Assembly (NCBI GenBank): GCA_037200845.1
Contig: JBBCGQ010000001.1
Span: 2,554,237 to 2,618,236, forward strand
Length of the DNA stretch: 64,000 nucleotides
Reading direction: 5' to 3'
From: Bauldia sp.
GTDB taxonomy: Bacteria; Pseudomonadota; Alphaproteobacteria; Rhizobiales; Kaistiaceae
Position 1 is the first letter of the stretch. Each line of letters starts with the position of its first letter. The notes under the pieces were generated by a model, which worked only from the letters and a program-made list of their open reading frames with translations, was not told the origin of the DNA and searched no databases. Of this stretch, positions 44,173 through 57,111 are shown in pieces. A program made the translations under genes and the position numbers.

Positions 44173-45351
44173 ATGCTCGCCCGTCTCCTCTGGCTCTCCG
44201 TCGGCACCTTCGTCATCGGCGCGGAAGGCTTCATCGTCGCCGGCGTCCTGCCGCAGATCACCACCGACCTTGGCACGACGCTCGCCGCCGGCGGCCAGCT
44301 CGTCACCGCCTACGCCCTCACCTACGCCATCGGCTCGCCGGTGCTCGCCACCGCCTTCGGTCGCGCACCGCGCAAGCCCATGCTGGTCGGCGCGCTGGTT
44401 GCCTTCGCCATTGCCAACGCGCTCGCCGCCTTCTCGTCGAGCTTCGCCCTGCTGATGGCGGCGCGCGTGCTCCTCGGCCTGTCCGCCGGCCTGTTCATCC
44501 CGACCGCCAACGCCGTTGCCGTGCAGATGGTGCCGCCCGAGATGCGCGGCCGCGCCATCGCCACCGTCATCGGCGGCATGACCGTCGCCGTCGCGCTCGG
44601 CGCCCCGATCGGCACGCTGATCGCGACGCAGACGTCGTGGCGCGTGCCCTTCGCCGTGGTCGCCGTCGTCAGCCTCGTCGCCTCGCTGGGCCTCGCCGTC
44701 TTCATGCCCGGCAAGCTGCCGGTCGGCGCCGTCTCGCTCCGCCAACGCCTGGCGCTCGCCTCCGAGCCGCTGGTGCTGAAGACGCTTCTGGTCACCCTCT
44801 TCTGGGCGATGGCGACCTTCACGGTGTTCACCTTCGTCGCCCCGCTGCTCGCCCACGTCGGCGTCACCGGCTGGCAGGTGAGCGGCGCCTTCTTCCTGTT
44901 CGGCGCGGCCTCCGCCGCCGGCAACGCCTACGGCGGCGTCATCGTCGACCGCATCGGCTCGGCGCGCACACTGGCCGTCGCGCTGGGCACGCTTGCCGCC
45001 TCGCTCGCCGCCATCGCCGTCACCGCGACCTTCGCCTCCGGCACCGCCGCGACGGTGGTCGTGCTGGCGCTGATGGTCGTGTGGGGCGCCGCCGGCTGGG
45101 CCTTCTACCCGGCGCAATCCTCGCGCCTGATCGAAGTCGCGCCGGCTGCCCCAGTGGTCGTGCTGTCGCTCAACTCGTCGGCGCTGTTCTTCGGCCAGGC
45201 CGGCGGCGCGGCGCTGGGCTCCTTCGTCCAGACCGCGATCCCGCTGACCGACCTCGGCCTCGTTGGCGCGACGTCGGCGCTGATCGCGCTGGCGGTGCTG
45301 TTCTGGTCGCGGCGCAGCGTGCCGCGGCTGGCGGTGGCGCCGGCGGAGTAA
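44173..45351 (+). CDS. MFS drug/metabolite exporter, DHA1 type
   Basis: 392 residues with about twelve hydrophobic helices; FVIGAEGFIVAGVLPQITTD, ARVLLGLSAGLFIPTANAVA and VIGGMTVAVALGAPIGTLIA are typical of the DHA1 YdhP/AraJ-like group. It should export a small molecule by proton exchange. Substrate unknown. Divergent from the ArsR gene, which likely controls it. Confidence 0.85.
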   Translation: MLARLLWLSVGTFVIGAEGFIVAGVLPQITTDLGTTLAAGGQLVTAYALTYAIGSPVLATAFGRAPRKPMLVGALVAFAIANALAAFSSSFALLMAARVLLGLSAGLFIPTANAVAVQMVPPEMRGRAIATVIGGMTVAVALGAPIGTLIATQTSWRVPFAVVAVVSLVASLGLAVFMPGKLPVGAVSLRQRLALASEPLVLKTLLVTLFWAMATFTVFTFVAPLLAHVGVTGWQVSGAFFLFGAASAAGNAYGGVIVDRIGSARTLAVALGTLAASLAAIAVTATFASGTAATVVVLALMVVWGAAGWAFYPAQSSRLIEVAPAAPVVVLSLNSSALFFGQAGGAALGSFVQTAIPLTDLGLVGATSALIALAVLFWSRRSVPRLAVAPAE

Positions 45352-45374
45352 CCGTCGGGGCCAGTCGCTGAGCG

Positions 45375-46142
45375 CTAAGGCGCCGCGTGAACCGCAAAAT
45401 TCACGAACTGCTTCTCCGCAAGCGCGAGCCGATTGGCAATGCCGGCGTAGCGCTCGCTCTTCTCCGCCACCACTCCAAACGCGGATGCTGAAGGAATTCC
45501 GCCGACGGCGACTTTCTCCATCACGACGGGCGAGACCGACGGCTTCCAATAAAGCTTCTCGTCCGACTGTGTGAGCAGCACGCCATAAAGGAAATTCTCG
45601 GGGAAGCGCATGCGATGGAGTGTGATCAACCGCACCGCGCCTTTGGCTATGGTGACCATGTGGATCAACCCAATCATCGGGCTGATGTGGATGAGCCCGG
45701 CTTGACTGTGATCGATCGTCGCCCCGGAGGCGTCGGACGACTTGTTGTCGTGATGGAAGGCAAGGGCATTAACGACGTCGGACCAGAAAATCTTCACCGC
45801 TGAACAGACGCACGTCATGTGCGGGTCGAACTTGCGGCGATAGAGATAATAATCCCCGAGATATTCCTGGACCGACGCATAGTTATAGGCGCCGTACTCG
45901 TCGTCCGCGACGCGCGCGTCACTCTTCTGCTCGAAGAACGATTCGAAATCGACACCCAGGTATTCGCAAGTGTCGATGATCGTTTGCGGGTGGACGCTCT
46001 GGCCGTTAATCATCTTGCGGATTGTCTTGGGATCGTAGCCCGTGTCGTGGGCGATCATGAGCTGAGTGATGCCCTTCATCATGATCGCGCGGTTGATGGC
46101 CGCTGTGATCTGCGAAGCAACCTCGGTCGGAATGGTGCTCAC
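45375..46142 (-). CDS. HTH regulator with an unknown C-terminal sensor-like domain
   Basis: 255 residues from GTG 46142 with GGGGGAGCGCC upstream. The N-terminus, TQLMIAHDTGYDPKTIRKMI, is a Cro/C1-type HTH, followed by HPQTIIDTCEYLGVDFESFF. The rest (VQEYLGDYYLYRRKFDPHMT, GLIHISPMIGLIHMVTIAKG, RFPENFLYGVLLTQSDEKLY) is alpha/beta and may sense a ligand, but I do not recognise it. It resembles regulators with cupin- or PAS-like tails only loosely. Divergent from the secreted zincin gene at 46419. Confidence 0.65.
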   Translation of the reverse strand: MSTIPTEVASQITAAINRAIMMKGITQLMIAHDTGYDPKTIRKMINGQSVHPQTIIDTCEYLGVDFESFFEQKSDARVADDEYGAYNYASVQEYLGDYYLYRRKFDPHMTCVCSAVKIFWSDVVNALAFHHDNKSSDASGATIDHSQAGLIHISPMIGLIHMVTIAKGAVRLITLHRMRFPENFLYGVLLTQSDEKLYWKPSVSPVVMEKVAVGGIPSASAFGVVAEKSERYAGIANRLALAEKQFVNFAVHAAP

Positions 46143-46418
46143 GGCGCTCCCCCAGAAACTTCCCGATCAGTTCCCCATTTCTCCCTTCTATTCCCCACAA
46201 CCTACCGGTGCAACATGGTTAACGGATTCTTAACGCCGGATGGGGACGCGCACGCCGATGGCGTTCCGTCAGTTGGTTCGATTGCACTTTCCGGGTTTGG
46301 CAAAAGCAGTCGTCGCTGATCAAGCAGCGGCCCGACGAGACCAGCTCAAGTCGGTACCTCAACGTCCCAAGCGCCCACCAGCGCCGACGGACAGGCCAAA
46401 CGCTGAAAAGGAACTGCC

Positions 46419-47381
46419 ATGAAAACCTCAAGCAAGCTTCTTCTCGCCGTGACCTTCTCCGCCGTCGTCACTGCGTCCGCTCCCGGGCACGCAGGCGTCA
46501 TTTGCGATCAGGTCTTCAACGTCTTTGGTAAGCTCGCCCACAAGACGTGCCACAACGTCTCGGATGTGGTGACTCCGCCCCTGCAGAAGATACCGACAAC
46601 GCTGAAGACGATCGGCAAGACTGCAGCGGCGCCGCTCAACGAGGTAGGCAAAGTCCTGCTCGAAGGAAAGAGCACGCAAGATGCGCTCGACGATCTCGTT
46701 GACCAGGCGAAGGAAGGGCTCCGCGCCGCCGCTTCCATCCCAACGCTCACCGCTGGGATCGAGAACGCTGCGATTGGCACGGTTGGTGACGTGCTCGGCA
46801 CCGGCGCAGCGTCGGTCGTTGTGGTCATGCACATGCCCACGCAGGTGGCGAACCAGCTTCCCGGCGTTTTGGTAGACAAGGCGATCGGGGCCAGCGAGGG
46901 CGAAGCAATCGGCGCCGAGGACATCGTGGCCGTGCCTCTCGACGCGATGCTCCGCCAGGCGAAAACGTACTATGAGCCTCTGGCCAAGCCGCTCCCGCCC
47001 CAAGTTCGCGTGCTTCTTGAGATTGGTGGTCATTTCAGCCGCGAGCAGCTCGACCGAGTCCGCTACATTGTTGATGACAACGCGGGCAACATAGCCGGCC
47101 TGATCAATCTCCTGCAGGACAAGCTCGGCGAAGCCACGACCACCAATCACGCCGTGACTATCGACAACATCATCGTTTTCAAAAACACGCCCGGCGCCAA
47201 GGGGGATCTCTTCTTCTGGGCCCATGAAGTTCAGCATACGGTGCAATATTCCAACATGGGCATCGACGAGTTCGCCAGTGCCTACGTGAAAAACTACAAG
47301 AACCTTGAAGACGATGCCGACCGCGTCGCCAACCTCGTCCTCACCAGTGCCCAGGATTTCATTGCGGCGCTCGGGTCTTAG
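46419..47381 (+). CDS. Secreted DUF4157-like putative zinc protein
   Basis: 320 residues with signal peptide MKTSSKLLLAVTFSAVVTAS. After a low-complexity helical middle (TLTAGIENAAIGTVGDVLGT) the C-terminal domain contains DNIIVF, FWAHEVQHTVQYSNMGIDEF and LEDDADRVANLV. HEVQH fits the HExxH zincin motif and E in LEDDADR could be the third ligand, as in DUF4157 proteins associated with contractile injection or toxin systems. No other such genes are near. Divergent from the HTH gene at 45375, which may control it. Confidence 0.7.
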   Translation: MKTSSKLLLAVTFSAVVTASAPGHAGVICDQVFNVFGKLAHKTCHNVSDVVTPPLQKIPTTLKTIGKTAAAPLNEVGKVLLEGKSTQDALDDLVDQAKEGLRAAASIPTLTAGIENAAIGTVGDVLGTGAASVVVVMHMPTQVANQLPGVLVDKAIGASEGEAIGAEDIVAVPLDAMLRQAKTYYEPLAKPLPPQVRVLLEIGGHFSREQLDRVRYIVDDNAGNIAGLINLLQDKLGEATTTNHAVTIDNIIVFKNTPGAKGDLFFWAHEVQHTVQYSNMGIDEFASAYVKNYKNLEDDADRVANLVLTSAQDFIAALGS

Positions 47382-47410
47382 GTAGCTCCGCACCGGTCGA
47401 AAAGGTTCGG

Positions 47411-47436
47411 CAGCCCCGGGGGATTCCTCGGGGCTG
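47411..47436 (+). terminator. Hairpin after the zincin gene
   Basis: CAGCCCCGGGG-GATT-CCTCGGGGCTG is an 11-bp stem with one G-T pair, 30 bases after the stop, followed by TCGTTGTTG. The T-run is weak, so termination is likely but not certain. Confidence 0.55.
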
Positions 47437-47613
47437 TCGTTGTTGCACAGCGTAGCCGAGCGAGGTCTGGTGCGGGTCGATCCCGAACCTCGGCTCTCGT
47501 CGCCGTCCCGGGGGTTCCGCCCCCCGCCCCTTTCCCCTATAAGCCCGGCCTAGCCTGAAACTCTGGATTCGCCCCGGCCGGACCGCCGCGCCGGGGCTTT
47601 GTTCGCGAGCCCT

Positions 47614-50868
<3,255 letters not shown>

Positions 50869-50946
50869 CCGGCAATCTCGTTGAGAAAGGACGAATAAAA
50901 CACTACGCTGCTCGCTGCGGTAGTATTTAGTGCACGCAGGTGGCGT

Positions 50947-51631
50947 ATGCGTTTCTTCTGGCGAAGCAAGGTAAGACCTGGCGCGGCGTCCGCGGCAGCC
51001 CTCCGTGAAACCTTTATTGGCCTACAGCGCGAGACGCAGCCGGATCTGTTTGTTGAGGTCGGCGCCTATGACGCAGCAACATCCGTCCAAATGCGCCGAT
51101 CGCTGCCGCGATCGCGCATCGTCGCCTTCGAGGCGAACCCCTTCAACTACAAGCGCTTTGCCAAGGCGCGTGGGTTGAAAAAGGGCGACGTCGAATTCGT
51201 GCTCTCTGCGGTGGCCGACAATTCGGAGCAGCGAACCTTCACAGTTCTTGGCGACGGCAAACGCGCCAACAAGCGCAGTTCGCTACTCGGCAGATCCGGG
51301 ACCGGGCACTCGTATGTCCATGTCGACGTCCCGTGTACTTCCCTGGACGAATTCTTTCGCGGCTCATCGCATCGCCACGCAGCGTTATGGATCGACGTGG
51401 AAGGGGCTGCTCGTGAGGTTCTGACCGGGGCCCAGCGGTTCCTCCCGACAGTGCAATCCCTGTTGATCGAGGTCGAGGAAGAATCCGTTTGGCAGGGGCA
51501 ATGGCTGAAGCGAGACGTCGAGACCTTGTCTTCGCGCGGCGGGCTTCCAGCCAACCGATCGGGACTTTGAATTTCCCTCTCAGCACAACGTGCTGTTTAG
51601 GCGGAAGCGCCCCGACATGGCGAATAGTTGA
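50947..51631 (+). pseudogene. FkbM-family methyltransferase with a C-terminal frameshift
   Basis: Start ATG 50947 (MRFFWRSKVRPGAASAAALR). FVEVGAYDAATSVQMRRSLP and IVAFEANPFNYKRFAKARGL form the SAM-binding site; AALWIDVEGAAREVLTGAQR and SLLIEVEEESVWQGQW are FkbM hallmarks. After VETL the frame ends at 51570, but the +1 frame continues with LRAAGFQPTDRDFEFPSQHN and VLFRRKRPDMANS to TGA at 51629-51631, matching family C-termini. One extra T near 51526 would explain it. FkbM enzymes O-methylate sugars in surface glycans, which fits the neighbourhood. Confidence 0.7.
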
Positions 51632-51777
51632 CGCTGGCCGGGATCGAGTCGCGAACTGGCGCTGAACGTCGTCGCTCTGTCGCTCTAATGAACGTCCAGC
51701 TCCGCGCGATGTGGGCCCGCTGCAAGCCTGCCTCGCACCGCCAGGTTTCGTGCGTGCAAGCCCGGCAAAGTGACCGC

Positions 51778-52416
51778 TCAGCGACCGCGCAGCCATCGGC
51801 GGATGGCGCGAACGGGCCGGCTTTCACGACCCATAAATTGCTCGAGCGGCGACCGCAGTGCCGCCGGAACCCGCACGATGACGTCGTCCGACACCATGAC
51901 GAACGCGTCGGCGAAACGCGCGCGCAGGCGATCCACGACGGCACCGATGGTCGGCCACTGGTCGGCCTTGTGCGGTGGCGGCGGCGGATTGAGAAAGAGG
52001 CGCGCGTCGTCGATCAGAATCGCGTGCTGAAACTGTCCGGCATCAACGGCGTCGATCTCCTGGAGCAGCGGACACTCCATAGCTTCGCCCGCCGTGCCCT
52101 CGCCCGACCAGTGTGCGTCGAGCCAGATCACCGCCGGACCGCGCACGGTAGTAACTACCGGCACCAGCTCATCCTGGCTTTGGCCGAACCGGAGTTCGAT
52201 GTTGCGCGACGAAGCAAGCATGCCGCGCGCCCGCTCGTAGAGGCGCCGGTCAGCTTCGATGGAAACCGCATGCTGAAAATTGCGGCCAGCCCAGGTGACG
52301 GTCCCTCCGAGGTTGGTTCCGGTCTCGACAAAATCTGCCGCTGGTAGGGCGTCGCGCAGCCACAGGGCCAGCCTGTGCGGCACTCCGGAATGAACAATAC
52401 CCATGCAGTCCCCCAT
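51778..52416 (-). CDS. SAM-dependent methyltransferase-like protein
   Basis: 212 residues from ATG 52416 (or [10 protein letters not shown] at 52404). The SAM site is [40 protein letters not shown] and [18 protein letters not shown] follow. ETGTNLGGT in place of a GxGxG loop resembles a set of glycan-locus methyltransferases. Target unknown. Located between the FkbM gene and greA, leftward. Confidence 0.65.
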   Translation of the reverse strand: MGDCMGIVHSGVPHRLALWLRDALPAADFVETGTNLGGTVTWAGRNFQHAVSIEADRRLYERARGMLASSRNIELRFGQSQDELVPVVTTVRGPAVIWLDAHWSGEGTAGEAMECPLLQEIDAVDAGQFQHAILIDDARLFLNPPPPPHKADQWPTIGAVVDRLRARFADAFVMVSDDVIVRVPAALRSPLEQFMGRESRPVRAIRRWLRGR

Positions 52417-52726
52417 GCCGGCGGGCGCGTCGCATAACCCAGCGCGCGCCGCCATCGTAGCCCTTGAGCGGCATTCCGCCCAACCACATAACTATATGAA
52501 ATATAAAAGCTTTTTTCTTGAAAGTAACAAGACGCTTGAAGGTAGCGGCGACATGACGGATGCTTGCAGCCGGCCGGGACGACACTTATCTCGCGCCTCG
52601 CCGGGCGCTTCGAGACACCGGCACAGTCGTAATCGCGTTCCCATGGTGGGGCTCCAGTCCGGAGGGCCCCGCCCGTTTTGGTATTGTGGTCGCTCGGAAG
52701 GCCGGACGGAAAAAGGTTGTAGTGCC
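52417..52726. other. Leader region upstream of greA
   Basis: 310 bases with no gene. It begins with a strikingly AT-rich tract (CATAACTATATGAAATATAA, AAGCTTTTTTCTTGAAAG) at 52486-52525 and later has a GC hairpin, GGGGCTCC-AGTCC-GGAGGGCCCC (about 52649-52671), followed by GCCCGTTTTGGT. The AT tract could hold the promoter of the leftward methyltransferase, and the hairpin could attenuate greA; both are inferences. Confidence 0.45.
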
Positions 52727-53200
52727 ATGGAAAAGATCCCGATGACCGCAGGAGGTCATGCAGCGCTGGAGACGGAGCTGAAGCGCCGGACGAGCGAAGA
52801 GCGTCCGCGCATCATCGAGCTCATCGCGGAAGCGCGTGGCCATGGCGACCTGTCGGAAAACGCCGAGTATCACGCCGCCAAGGAAGCCCACGGCCACAAC
52901 GAAGGCCGCATCCTCGAGATCGAGGATCAGCTTTCGCGCGCCGAAATCATCGACGTGTCCAAGCTCAGCGGCAAGACCGTGAAGTTCGGCGCGACGGTGA
53001 CGCTCGTCGACGAGGACACCGATGAGAAGAAGAAGTACCAGATCGTCGGCGACGTCGAAGCCGACGTGAAGCTCGGCAAGATCTCGATCTCCTCGCCGAT
53101 CGCGCGCGCCCTCATCGGCAAGTCCAAGGGCGACAGCGTCGAGGTGACCACCCCGGGCGGCGCGCGGGCGTATGAGATTTTGGACGTCAGATTCGGCTAG
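52727..53200 (+). CDS. greA: Transcription elongation factor GreA
   Basis: 157 residues from ATG 52727. N-terminal coiled coil with the family signature [20 protein letters not shown], then the FKBP-like C-domain ([40 protein letters not shown]). GreA inserts into the secondary channel of RNA polymerase and stimulates cleavage of backtracked RNA. Its place before a glycan locus and lrp is conserved in this order. Confidence 0.97.
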   Translation: MEKIPMTAGGHAALETELKRRTSEERPRIIELIAEARGHGDLSENAEYHAAKEAHGHNEGRILEIEDQLSRAEIIDVSKLSGKTVKFGATVTLVDEDTDEKKKYQIVGDVEADVKLGKISISSPIARALIGKSKGDSVEVTTPGGARAYEILDVRFG

Positions 53201-53964
53201 TCCGCCGCGAAGTGGCGGCGGAAGAAGTCAGGCATCAACGCCTTCCGCCGTGCACTTTTGAAGTGAAGGATCGCCTTGCGCCGATAAGGCAGCATCATGG
53301 CCCAGCGGTGCGCCGGCGGCGAATAGTTGTATTCGCCGACCGGCAGCGCTCGCACGATGAAGCCGTTGTGCGTGACCGAGGCGGGCAACCTGAGGCGAGC
53401 GTCGATTGATACCATCGCGTTCAGCGCCATCTGGTCCGCCCACCAGTTCGCCTCATGCAGGAAACGACCACCTACCAGCTCGGCCAGCTCGCGCATGAAC
53501 CGGCGGGAGACTTCCGGCCGTCGATTATGGATCAGCCGAACGCCCGAGTTGATCGGCATCGTCCGCTTCCGCCGGACGGTCACCGCCACGTCGAAATCGT
53601 CGGCGAACAACGAGGCGATAGACCGATTGATCAGGATATCGGTGTCAGCGAGCACGATCGGCCGATCCAACGGATGCTCGCTGACGTAGCGTGACTCGGC
53701 AGTGAGGCGCGCCAGCATCAGCGGAATATCCCGCAGGTCGTAGCGAACGATTTGCAAGGATGACGTCAGCGCGCCGAGATCAGTTGTCTCATCGGTCAGC
53801 ACGACAACCTCGGCCGCCCCTTCGCGCTCCAGCGCAGATCGGTAGATCAGTTCGATCAGCGCCACCTCGCGCGCAACGTCCGATGCAACCGTTTCCCGAC
53901 GGCGCTTCGCGTTGCCCATGAAGAACACGACGATGCGATACGGCGCTTGACCAGGTGTAGCCAC
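53197..53964 (-). CDS. Glycosyltransferase-like protein, GT-A type
   Basis: 255 residues from GTG 53964. [20 protein letters not shown] opens the Rossmann-like half; the metal-binding DxD is in [20 protein letters not shown], and [20 protein letters not shown] and [19 protein letters not shown] follow. This pattern, with a conserved NSG segment, is that of a retaining GT-A transferase. No exact family was recognised. It ends overlapping greA and begins the glycan island. Confidence 0.65.
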   Translation of the reverse strand: MATPGQAPYRIVVFFMGNAKRRRETVASDVAREVALIELIYRSALEREGAAEVVVLTDETTDLGALTSSLQIVRYDLRDIPLMLARLTAESRYVSEHPLDRPIVLADTDILINRSIASLFADDFDVAVTVRRKRTMPINSGVRLIHNRRPEVSRRFMRELAELVGGRFLHEANWWADQMALNAMVSIDARLRLPASVTHNGFIVRALPVGEYNYSPPAHRWAMMLPYRRKAILHFKSARRKALMPDFFRRHFAAD

Positions 53965-54048
53965 GTATGGACTCTCCCACGGGCTTCTTTAGAGGTACAA
54001 CTCAGCGTTCGGCTTCGTATCCGGGCCCCGATCAGCGGGAATATTCCA

Positions 54049-54762
54049 GTGAGTCCAACAATCAGCCTAGCGGGTCCGCCGACCACTGCGAAGTACATCG
54101 CGTTGCAGCGGACTCACCTCCAGCCCAAGGCAGCGAGGCTCGCAAGGCGGCTGTTTGGCAAGCGCCTCTTCGACCGGAGCCTATTGCCGTATTTCCTTTC
54201 GGCGGACCAGATTCTGGCCTCCTACAGTGACGAGATACGCGCAGAGTATCAGGAACTCGCAACCTGGCTTCCGCCGAAAGCGGCCAACATTCTCGACATC
54301 GGTTGCGGCCTCGCAGGGATCGACGTGTTTCTGTTCGCGCATTACAGCGTGAATTCACCCCACATCTACCTGATGGATAAGACGCGTACCGACGAGGCCA
54401 TTCACTATGGGCACGAGAAGGTCGCCTCGTTCTACAACGATCTGGCGCTCGCCCAGCAGTTGCTGACGCGCAACGGAGTGCCTGCTGCAAATATTCACCC
54501 GGTTGAAGCCGAGCAAGGTGCGATCGCGCGCTTGCCTGCTCGATTCGACCTTATCCTCTCGCTCCTCTCCTGGGGCTTTCACTACGACTTGGTGACATAT
54601 CTCGATGAAGCACTGAGGGCGCTCGCCCCCGGCGGCGCAATCATCATCGACGTGCGCAAGGACTCGCCGAGCTTCACCGAACTCAGCGACCGCTTCGGCA
54701 CCCGCTACGACATCATCGCCGATTTCTCAAAGCATCGGCGCATCAGGATTGCGCCGTCGTAG
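54049..54762 (+). CDS. SAM-dependent methyltransferase
   Basis: 237 residues from GTG 54049 (VSPTISLAGPPTTAKYIALQ). SAM-binding motif NILDIGCGLAGIDVFLFAHY, acidic loop YLMDKTRTDEAIHYGHEKVA, and the DLILSLLSWGFHYDLVTYLD / ALAPGGAIIIDVRKDSP region. The fold is class I; wording resembles methyltransferases of nodulation or polysaccharide loci. Probably modifies the glycan made by its neighbours. The start was chosen for GCGGGA upstream. Confidence 0.7.
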   Translation: MSPTISLAGPPTTAKYIALQRTHLQPKAARLARRLFGKRLFDRSLLPYFLSADQILASYSDEIRAEYQELATWLPPKAANILDIGCGLAGIDVFLFAHYSVNSPHIYLMDKTRTDEAIHYGHEKVASFYNDLALAQQLLTRNGVPAANIHPVEAEQGAIARLPARFDLILSLLSWGFHYDLVTYLDEALRALAPGGAIIIDVRKDSPSFTELSDRFGTRYDIIADFSKHRRIRIAPS

Positions 54763-54784
54763 CTTTCACTCGAGTCCACGATCC

Positions 54785-55552
54785 ATGCGCATACTCGTCA
54801 TCAATCTCGATCGCTCGCCAGATCGGCTGGCGCATATGTCCACGTCGCTACACGCCCTCGGACTAGAGTTTGAACGTCTGTCGGGCATCGACGGCAAATT
54901 GCTCGATCCTCAAGAGCGAGAGGACTTCGAAAGCACGCACCGCCGCGACGTTCCATGGTTGCCGGGCGAAGTGGGAATCTTCCTGAGCCACGTCAAAGCC
55001 TGGCGGCAGATCGCTGCGTCCAGCGATGCCTGGTCATTGATACTTGAGGACGACGTGCGGTTTTCGCCCGCGTTGCCATCGTTCATCCAGGATTTCGCGA
55101 GGGCAGATTTTCCGACCGACGCACTGATCAAGATCGAGACGATGGGTAACCGGGTGGCCCTGTCGCGCCGGCCCGTTGGGTCCGTCGGACCGATTGCTGT
55201 CCACCGCTTGAGATCGCCGCACATGGGCGCCGCCGGCTACCTTATCGCCCGGGAGATGGCGGAGACGCTGGCGAAAGGGCACAGCCGCATCAAGGACACC
55301 GTCGATGCGATTTGGATCCCGTCGACCATGAAGGTGTTCGGCGCGCGCCTGCTACAGACCCTGCCGGCGCTGGTTGTTCAGGACCACGCGGACGCTACGG
55401 CCGCTCAAATAGGTCTGCCCAGCGTAGTCGATGCCGACCGCCAAAGAGGGCACCGCGAAACATTTCGGCAGCGACTGAAGCGTTCACTACGCAAGCCGCT
55501 TTCGCGTAGGCTGGTGTTCGGCAGGCGCGTGCGCATCGCATTCGCCCGTTAG
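54785..55552 (+). CDS. Glycosyltransferase family 25 (LPS-type)
   Basis: 255 residues from ATG 54785. GT25 features: RILVINLDRSPDRLAHMSTS, GEVGIFLSHVKAWRQIAASS, and the catalytic acidic pair in SLILEDDVRFSPALPSF; later SPHMGAAGYLIAREMA. GT25 enzymes add galactose or glucose to LPS core or similar. Likely a core or O-antigen transferase. 22 bases after the preceding methyltransferase gene and probably in its operon. Confidence 0.85.
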   Translation: MRILVINLDRSPDRLAHMSTSLHALGLEFERLSGIDGKLLDPQEREDFESTHRRDVPWLPGEVGIFLSHVKAWRQIAASSDAWSLILEDDVRFSPALPSFIQDFARADFPTDALIKIETMGNRVALSRRPVGSVGPIAVHRLRSPHMGAAGYLIAREMAETLAKGHSRIKDTVDAIWIPSTMKVFGARLLQTLPALVVQDHADATAAQIGLPSVVDADRQRGHRETFRQRLKRSLRKPLSRRLVFGRRVRIAFAR

Positions 55553-55562
55553 CCTGATCTCG

Positions 55563-56351
55563 TCACACTTCAGGCAGCAGCCGCGACCAATTCAGCCGCC
55601 GCTCCATCCGGTCCATGTTGGCGCTGTAAGCGGACATCGGCTTCTTGCGGTCCGCGTCTACCCAGATCGAAGCCCCCTCCACCACGCGCTTCCGCAGCCC
55701 GCGCACTTTTCGCCACATCCGCCCCGTGTCGCGCATCAGTTGCGGCGTGAACGGCCCGCCATAGAAGCGGGTCCTGTAGGCTGACAGTGCAGCCGCCCCG
55801 ACAGGATTGTGGCCCTGATAGAACTGCTTTTCCGGATCGAGAGCCGGATCCATGTGGTCAACCGCGATTTCCGCAAACGTGCGCCGGATGAAACCGGGGC
55901 TGGTCGCGATGACATGAGGCGTCAACCGCCAGCGGCGGCGCCGGCTCGCATTGGAAAGTTGCACCTGCCCCACGCGCAGGTCGTTGAGCTGAGTCGCTAG
56001 ATGGTCAGGATTGATGCGCCACGCCAGAAGCCAGTCGTCTTCGAGGTGCAGAAACCATTCCGTGGCGACCTCGGACCAGGTCCATCGGACGGCAGCGCCG
56101 AAACCAGGCACCTCAGGCCGGCGGATATCTACAACCTCAAAGTACTGGCGGCATATTCGCTCGACCTCGCGATCGTCCTCCTCGCTCCCCCACGCCGGAT
56201 CGATGTTGATGATCAGGCGCGGCGCCCGGAGCCGGCGAAGCAGGTTGAGATGGAAGGATCGCAGGGTCAGTTCGACAAGCTGCGGACGGCGCGTCGCCAC
56301 CATTGTGACGTCCAAAGAACCGGGCCCGGTCCGGGCGTCGCCGCTAGTCAC
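55563..56351 (-). CDS. Glycosyltransferase family 2-like protein
   Basis: 262 residues from GTG 56351, which overlaps the upstream gene's stop by eight bases (GTGACTAG). SLDVTMVATRRPQLVELTLR is a GT-A first strand; the acidic site is WFLHLEDDWLLAWRINPDHL. LIINIDPAWGSEEDDREVER and YQGHNPVGAAALSAYRTRF resemble GT2-like proteins of surface-glycan loci. Acceptor unknown. Second of three leftward genes. Confidence 0.7.
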   Translation of the reverse strand: MTSGDARTGPGSLDVTMVATRRPQLVELTLRSFHLNLLRRLRAPRLIINIDPAWGSEEDDREVERICRQYFEVVDIRRPEVPGFGAAVRWTWSEVATEWFLHLEDDWLLAWRINPDHLATQLNDLRVGQVQLSNASRRRRWRLTPHVIATSPGFIRRTFAEIAVDHMDPALDPEKQFYQGHNPVGAAALSAYRTRFYGGPFTPQLMRDTGRMWRKVRGLRKRVVEGASIWVDADRKKPMSAYSANMDRMERRLNWSRLLPEV

Positions 56352-57111
56352 GCGCCCAGTACTCCCGAAGCCACGGCGCCGGTAGCGTCGAGCGCCACCA
56401 TGCGCCTCGGTAGCCTTCAAGCGCCTCCTCCATCTTCGGCTTCCCGTGAAAGCACATGACGCGTGTCCCTGGTGGGAGCTTCGGCTCATGGAAGTAGTTG
56501 AACGGCGGCCAAGGAATCGCGTTGCGCTTGAAACTCGCGATCCATTGCGGCGGAAAGAACGCGAAGTCGCCATGCGCCTGCGTCGTCATCGACGTGTATT
56601 TCTGCTCCGAGTATTTGGCGCGCGCCGCGGCCGCGAACGGATGCGCGGCAAACTCTTCGTAGATATAGCCGTGACGGATGGGATCGTAGCGGAAGACCGA
56701 CCCATGGCCGCCCGGCTGGCCGCGCCGTGCCTCGCGCCATTCTTCCCGCATGCACATCTTGCCGGGCGAAAAATCAAACAGGTCGTCCAGCGAGCCGGTG
56801 ATGGCGACATCGATATCGAGGCCGAGGATCGGACCCTGCATGTCAGCGAGACCCGGCTTGAACAGGCTGATCTTGCGCCACGCGCCCTTGCGTTTCGGCT
56901 CGGTCATCAAGCGCGCCATCTCGGCTTCGAACGGCTCTACCGGCAGCGGATGAACCTCGACCTCGGGCGAGATGCCCTCCGACCTTTCGGTGAAGCATAG
57001 AAAGCGGAACGGCCGCCGGAGGAAACGCGCAACGCCGGCATGGAGGCGGTTGACGTAGTACGGCGGGTACTTGTCACCCCACTTGATGCAGACAACGTTG
57101 GCGACAGCCAC
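56344..57111 (-). CDS. Glycosyltransferase, GT-A type with DxD
   Basis: 255 residues from GTG 57111 (VAVANVVCIKWGDKYPPYYV). WGDKYPPYYVNRLHAGVARF and FLCFTERSEGISPEVEVHPL are typical of small glycan-locus transferases; GPILGLDIDVAITGSLDDLF carries the DxD. Its C-terminus, MCFHGKPKMEEALEGY, is family-like. Start and stop overlap both neighbours, giving a tightly coupled leftward trio. Confidence 0.75.
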   Translation of the reverse strand: MAVANVVCIKWGDKYPPYYVNRLHAGVARFLRRPFRFLCFTERSEGISPEVEVHPLPVEPFEAEMARLMTEPKRKGAWRKISLFKPGLADMQGPILGLDIDVAITGSLDDLFDFSPGKMCMREEWREARRGQPGGHGSVFRYDPIRHGYIYEEFAAHPFAAAARAKYSEQKYTSMTTQAHGDFAFFPPQWIASFKRNAIPWPPFNYFHEPKLPPGTRVMCFHGKPKMEEALEGYRGAWWRSTLPAPWLREYWARD

